This document shows, piece after piece, positions 47,449-50,198 of a DNA stretch of 50,198 nt (position 1 is its first letter; each line of letters begins with the position of its first letter). The stretch comes from a virus. Position numbers and translations under genes: made by a program. The stretch lies in the IMG/VR virus record IMGVR_UViG_3300027868_000002, positions 1-50,198 of that record; one strand, written 5' to 3'. The notes under the pieces were generated by a model. The model had not been told where the DNA came from and made no database searches. It saw nothing but the letters and a program-made list of their open reading frames with translations.

Positions 47449-48074
47449 TTCTTTGTCTCCTTTTCAACTACCTCAGCTTCAATCTGTTTAGTGTCCCCAC
47501 CGCTTAGCAATTTACCGGCCAACCTATCTATTTGGTCTCCAATCAATTCGGCAGTTATGTTCAAATTAAGATTTTTGTTCTCCACCTCAACCTTCTGCTT
47601 ACTCTTAAACGCTTCTTCATCAGCCAACTTCAATTGATTGGACAAATTACACATCATAAACGTAGCCAAAGTAGCATTACCAGCTTGGTGCATTGGTATG
47701 TCCTGCTTTTCAGTCTTTAACACATTTCCTTTGGCATCATACTCAGTTTTGGTCTTAGTGGCTGTCCAATCATAACCAGTGGCCTCTCTCATTCCACTCG
47801 CGGCCAATCTCTTCAACTGCCCCCGTTTACCGTCATTACACGCCTTCTTAAAACTCGGAAAACTTCTTTTCCATCCTTTTATCGCTGATGCTGGCACATC
47901 AAACGTATATCCTAAATCATTTTCGCTAAAACCAGCCCCTATCAATCGTGCTGCTATATCATCGTATTCAGACTTATACATTGAAGTCCAATGGCCTTGT
48001 GGGGCACGTTCATCTCCTGGCTGCCACTTGACCCGCTTAACTTCTGCTTCTGTTTTTTCTTTGTTTTTAGCCAT
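47445..48074 (-). CDS. terS: Small terminase subunit, 209 aa
   Basis: Residues about 40-100 ('ARLIGAGFSENDLGYTFDVPASAIKGWKRSFPSFKKACNDGK') form a helix-turn-helix as in TerS DNA-recognition domains, and 'GMREATGYDWTATK' follows. The C-terminal third is a charged coiled coil plus a tail, typical of the oligomerisation and TerL-binding part. It lies upstream of TerL. It is preceded by a strong hairpin with a T-run and has no visible SD. Confidence 0.78.
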   Translation of the reverse strand: MAKNKEKTEAEVKRVKWQPGDERAPQGHWTSMYKSEYDDIAARLIGAGFSENDLGYTFDVPASAIKGWKRSFPSFKKACNDGKRGQLKRLAASGMREATGYDWTATKTKTEYDAKGNVLKTEKQDIPMHQAGNATLATFMMCNLSNQLKLADEEAFKSKQKVEVENKNLNLNITAELIGDQIDRLAGKLLSGGDTKQIEAEVVEKETKK

Positions 48075-48080
48075 TTGAAT

Positions 48081-48125
48081 TAAAAAATGGGAAGGGTGTC
48101 ATCAGTATCCGTGACTCCCCTTCCC
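48081..48125 (-). terminator. Terminator-like hairpin directly before terS
   Basis: GGGAAGGG (48089-48096) pairs with CCCCTTCC/C (48118-48125 region) and GTCA (48098-48101) with TGAC (48112-48115) after a small internal loop; 10-nt top loop. In the minus direction it is followed by ATTTTTTAATTC (T at 48082-48087). It is a full intrinsic terminator shape, ending 7 bases before the terS ATG (48074). It likely ends the upstream accessory transcript or attenuates late transcription. Confidence 0.82.
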
Positions 48126-48170
48126 CAATCGGATAAATATATGTATAATCATCAAAGTTAAAGTGTGTTT

Positions 48171-48389
48171 TCATTCTTCTAATTTATCTATACGACTATC
48201 TAATTCACACAAAGTCTGACATACATGAATGGCATACTCATTCCAGTCTTCATTATTATCAAATAATGCTTGACTACATCTATATGCCATTTCATTGATT
48301 ACTTGTGTTTTGTTTTTAAGTTTTAGATAATCTATTGTGAATAAAGTCAAACATATTCCCAACGCAAAAATAACAATATTCTTAGTCAT
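48171..48389 (-). CDS. Single-pass membrane protein, 72 aa
   Basis: ATG behind TTAGGAGACAAGAA. N-terminal transmembrane helix (IVIFALGICLTLFTIDYL) followed by a charged coiled coil ending CELDSRIDKLEE. The layout fits a small anchored protein such as an i-spanin-like or holin accessory, but no partner proves it. Ends about 45 bases before the hairpin. Confidence 0.55.
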   Translation of the reverse strand: MTKNIVIFALGICLTLFTIDYLKLKNKTQVINEMAYRCSQALFDNNEDWNEYAIHVCQTLCELDSRIDKLEE

Positions 48390-48451
48390 TTCTTGTCTCC
48401 TAATTCGGCTATATTCATTATAGCTTCACATCTACTCAAAGTATTATAGGG

Positions 48452-48730
48452 TTATACGATATTCAAACTAATGCGATTTCTGTGTGATACTTCTGTACGC
48501 CCAATTTCAAGGCGACTAAGCATTTTATTACATTGTTCATCTGTTTCAGCACCTAAACCAAACACAAGATTCTCTGTTCCTCTAATCTTATCCACAAAAT
48601 CAACAACCGTGTAAAGCACAGTTCCTTGCAGATTGAATGGTTTAGTACACACGGCATATCTTTTTCCTAAAGCCCTAATTTTATATGGCCTCTTTTCTTC
48701 TTCAAATTCAATCTTATCTCCAGTTTTCAT
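48452..48730 (-). CDS. Conserved phage protein, 92 aa
   Basis: It starts MKTGDKIEFEEEKRPYKIRA and has 'RYAVCTKPFNLQGTVLYTVVDFVDKIRGTENLVFGLGAETDEQCNKML', a pattern that I recognise as widespread in phages ('RPY.VrA...YAVCTkPFN....VlYTivD'). Probably a small alpha/beta protein; function unknown. ATG after GAAAGAGTGAC. Confidence 0.65.
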   Translation of the reverse strand: MKTGDKIEFEEEKRPYKIRALGKRYAVCTKPFNLQGTVLYTVVDFVDKIRGTENLVFGLGAETDEQCNKMLSRLEIGRTEVSHRNRISLNIV

Positions 48731-48781
48731 GTCACTCTTTCAAAACATTATAGGACTATACCTTTTTTCTCATCCAAAATT

Positions 48782-48795
48782 GAGAAATATTTCTC
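48782..48795. promoter_or_regulatory. Perfect 14-bp palindrome, candidate operator
   Basis: GAGAAATATTTCTC lies between the genes at 48730 and 48828, a few bases from TATACT on the minus strand (48803-48808). It may be a repressor operator; the -35 element nearby is poorly matched, so no promoter is claimed. Confidence 0.35.
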
Positions 48796-48827
48796 TAACA
48801 GTATACCACCCTTCTCACTCCGATTCA

Positions 48828-49151
48828 TCAAGGGACGTACCTCCCCCCTCCCGCTTGTGTGCATGAGATGTAGTGTGTTGCATGAACGAATGATTGTATG
48901 GCTTTATGTTCAACCGTTGGCCGATCAACGCTGCCGAGCCAAGCACTAATGGCCGTGCCACTGTCAATGTAGTAGTAGCCAAAGCGATGCGGACAATAGC
49001 TTGCCCATGTTATTGGTTCACTATCTGTCAAACAACGCTCAAGCGGAATGGGCCAACTGTATTGTTCGCCGCTTAGTACGGTACATGGTGTTTGGTTAAG
49101 GCCTAACAGACGTTTGATTAAACCGGAAAGTTTTTTATTTTCTGTTTGCAT
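48828..49151 (-). CDS. Hypothetical protein, 107 aa
   Basis: ATG at 49151 has only a weak SD. Residues include 'YSWPIPLERCLTDSEPITWA', 'CPHRFGYYYIDSGTAISAWL' and a His/Thr-rich end. Compact, Cys-containing; no domain assigned. The Trp/Tyr/Cys/Pro composition suggests a folded small domain. Confidence 0.55.
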   Translation of the reverse strand: MQTENKKLSGLIKRLLGLNQTPCTVLSGEQYSWPIPLERCLTDSEPITWASYCPHRFGYYYIDSGTAISAWLGSVDRPTVEHKAIQSFVHATHYISCTQAGGGRYVP

Positions 49152-49174
49152 TTTGTTTCTTTATATGTTATAGT
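49146..49174 (+). promoter_or_regulatory. Sigma70-like promoter with extended -10
   Basis: TTGCAT (49146-49151), 17-bp spacer ending TGT, TATAGT (49169-49174). It lies upstream of the gene at 49216 and overlaps the first codons of the divergent gene 48828-49151, so the two may exclude each other. Confidence 0.6.
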
Positions 49175-49215
49175 TTATGTATGGCGATAGTGCCGAATTG
49201 GAGGAGAATTGAAAA

Positions 49216-49527
49216 ATGTCAAGAGTAAAAATAGGTATGAACGGCGACAAAGTAGTGTGGGGCAAAACACGCAACATAGTCTCATACTATGAATTGTCAA
49301 CAAAATGGCAAGCCGAAGCAAGATCAAACAGTAATGACTATGAAGATACAAACTACTTAGAACCACTTGCAAGCCAAAATCCGACCAAACATGTTTTGTG
49401 GGATTTGTCTGAATGTATGCGAGTAGATGACCCCAACATGGACGGGGTTATTAGCATTAGTAACAATAGTGCAATGGCCGTCAAACTGTCTGATTGTGGC
49501 ACAGTTGCAATTATATGGTTTTTATAA
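49216..49527 (+). CDS. Hypothetical protein, 103 aa
   Basis: ATG behind TGGAGGAGAATTGAAAA, one of the best SDs here, downstream of a promoter. It starts MSRVKIGMNGDKVVWGKTRN and ends 'AVKLSDCGTVAIIWFL'. A beta-rich small protein, possibly regulatory as it lies in the control region. Not recognised. Confidence 0.6.
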   Translation: MSRVKIGMNGDKVVWGKTRNIVSYYELSTKWQAEARSNSNDYEDTNYLEPLASQNPTKHVLWDLSECMRVDDPNMDGVISISNNSAMAVKLSDCGTVAIIWFL

Positions 49528-49543
49528 ACTTGCCAAAGAATCT

Positions 49544-49579
49544 ATCTACTACGTTTGTAGTATTACAACTGTAGTAGAT
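49544..49579. promoter_or_regulatory. 36-bp imperfect palindrome, candidate operator
   Basis: Nine-base outer arms ATCTACTAC (49544-49552) and GTAGTAGAT (49571-49579) are perfect, and most inner bases also match (TTGTA/TACAA). It sits at the likely start point of the minus promoter at 49586-49614, so a protein bound there would block transcription. It could alternatively be a transcript hairpin. Confidence 0.55.
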
Positions 49580-49585
49580 ACAACT

Positions 49586-49614
49586 ATTCTAACATAGGTT
49601 TTCGGGTTTGTCAA
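49586..49614 (-). promoter_or_regulatory. Minus-strand sigma70 promoter with extended -10
   Basis: On the minus strand, TTGACA (49614-49609), 17-bp spacer ending TGT, TAGAAT (49591-49586). This is the strongest minus promoter I found. It would transcribe toward 48828-49151 and beyond into the late strand, antisense to the gene at 49216. Confidence 0.65.
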
Positions 49615-49652
49615 GGGAAAAATTGGAATTGAGAGGAAAAAAATTGAGATGG

Positions 49653-49672
49653 ATATAAGTATTCGCTTATAT
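49653..49672. repeat. 20-bp inverted repeat in control region
   Basis: ATATAAG (49653-49659), six bases, CTTATAT (49666-49672). Short hairpin or second operator between the divergent promoters. The 260 bases from 49570 to 49830 hold no gene, only the palindrome, the promoters and AT-rich DNA. Confidence 0.4.
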
Positions 49673-49745
49673 ACCAAAGGCTAAAGCCATACAACACAAG
49701 GACTTAGGTTTGTTGAAATATTTTTTATTTTATCGGATTTTTTAT

Positions 49746-49774
49746 TTGCATTAGTGGTAAAAAGTTGTTATAAT
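49746..49774 (+). promoter_or_regulatory. Sigma70-like promoter with extended -10
   Basis: TTGCAT (49746-49751), 17-bp spacer ending TGT, TATAAT (49769-49774). It drives the gene at 49831 and, through the circle, the early genes starting at position 1. Confidence 0.7.
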
Positions 49775-49830
49775 ATGGTATAGAGTAAAAGATTTCACCG
49801 AATTTTGATAGTTTAATGAAAGGATAAAAT

Positions 49831-50016
49831 ATGTTAGATTATAATGAGAAAATTGACCATCATTTGAATTTGGCAGCAGAGCATGAGAAAGCCGGAGATT
49901 TACCAAAGGCTGAAACAGAGTTTAAGCGGGCTGTGTTTTATGATGCTCGGAATCAGGGTATTGATGTAAAACAACACGTAGCTGGTTGCTGCCCGGTACA
50001 TCCTGTGCAAGACTAA
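49831..50016 (+). CDS. Small TPR-like protein, 61 aa
   Basis: ATG behind AATGAAAGGATAAAAT. 'HLNLAAEHEKAGDLPKAETEFKRAVFYDARNQGI' has the helix-turn-helix spacing of a tetratricopeptide repeat (A...G.....A...f..A), then a Cys-containing end. First gene of the early unit on the circle. Likely a protein-protein contact module; function unknown. Confidence 0.6.
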   Translation: MLDYNEKIDHHLNLAAEHEKAGDLPKAETEFKRAVFYDARNQGIDVKQHVAGCCPVHPVQD

Positions 50017-50021
50017 TCAGC

Positions 50022-50060
50022 AAGGCCGAGCAAGACGATGTTTCCGCTTGCTTGTGCCTT
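50022..50060 (+). terminator. Hairpin at end of first early gene, possible terminator
   Basis: AAGGC (50022-50026) and AGCAAG (50029-50034) pair with CTTGCT (50047-50052) and GCCTT (50056-50060), with an internal loop and a 12-nt top loop. Followed by ATTGG then AAATTTT, so only weakly terminator-like. Confidence 0.35.
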
Positions 50061-50071
50061 ATTGGTTAAAT

Positions 50072-50198
50072 TTTGAAAGGATAGAACGATGATAGCACTT
50101 AAATTTATAATGATATGTTCAGCGATTAGTTTTGTATGTTCGTTGTGGGCGGATTATTTGTTGGAGGATTAAAATAATGAGAACACAATATAACAATG
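50072..50198. repeat. Terminal direct repeat, right copy
   Basis: Identical to 1-127; see that entry. The small membrane ORF at 18 and the start of the zinc-ribbon gene at 106 recur here, so they should be counted once. Confidence 0.9.

Noticed and set aside
49531-49580. Terminator for the gene at 49216
   Set aside because: The palindrome has no T-run after it on the plus strand and lies exactly at the start of a strong minus promoter, so an operator role is preferred.
1-50198. CRISPR array, integrase or attachment site
   Set aside because: No regular direct repeats with spacers and no tyrosine or serine recombinase motif were found; the terminal identity is assembly overlap.

Overview
The window is one complete, circularly closed phage genome of about 50,071 bp. 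The first 127 bases are repeated exactly as the last 127, which is what an assembler leaves when it closes a circle. A full podovirus-type head and short-tail gene set is present: small and large terminase, portal, scaffold, major capsid protein, two head-tail adaptors, a beta-propeller nozzle and a giant ejection protein. No integrase, RNA polymerase, rRNA or CRISPR array was seen, and no convincing canonical tRNA. The sequence is AT-rich with ordinary Shine-Dalgarno (SD) sites and sigma70-like promoters. The host is inferred, not shown. A phage protein carries a PEP-CTERM sorting tail, and another has 'EPNEP'-type linkers. Both are typical of Planctomycetota (Phycisphaerae/Sedimentisphaerales) and related phyla.

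Layout. Positions 1-23,770 (plus strand) hold the early and replication genes. First come many small proteins (0-2.7 kb), a secreted C39-like cysteine peptidase (2.7 kb) and a SpoU-type RNA methyltransferase (4.3 kb). An AT-rich, repeat-bearing, origin-like gap (5.0-5.3 kb) lies just before an AAA+ ATPase (5.5 kb). After a sigma-region-4-like regulator come two adjacent candidate structured RNAs (7.6-7.8 kb). Next is an operon of uracil-DNA glycosylase, a deoxyribosyltransferase-like protein, a MazG-like protein, a DUF5664 protein and a family A DNA polymerase (9.0-12.8 kb). A recombination block follows (ERCC4 nuclease, metallophosphoesterase, PD-(D/E)XK nuclease, Sak4-like ATPase, SSB-like protein; 13-20.5 kb). 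The strand ends with a DNA methyltransferase flanked by two HNH endonucleases and a lipoprotein.

Positions 23,755-49,151 (minus strand) hold the late genes, read from right to left: three accessory genes, a terminator-like hairpin, TerS, a tiny membrane protein, TerL, portal, a membrane-anchored trypsin-like protease, small proteins, scaffold, capsid, a decoration-like protein, adaptors, nozzle, tail and ejection proteins, and a holin-like protein. The two transcription units converge at about 23.8-24.0 kb. They diverge at about 49.15-49.8 kb, where several promoters and a 36-bp imperfect palindrome form a probable control region.

The most unusual item is the DNA polymerase. Its motif C (PVYDELQIEW) lies directly in front of motif A and is missing from its normal place after motif B, giving a permuted C-A-B palm. 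I know this order from some RNA virus polymerases but not from family A DNA polymerases.
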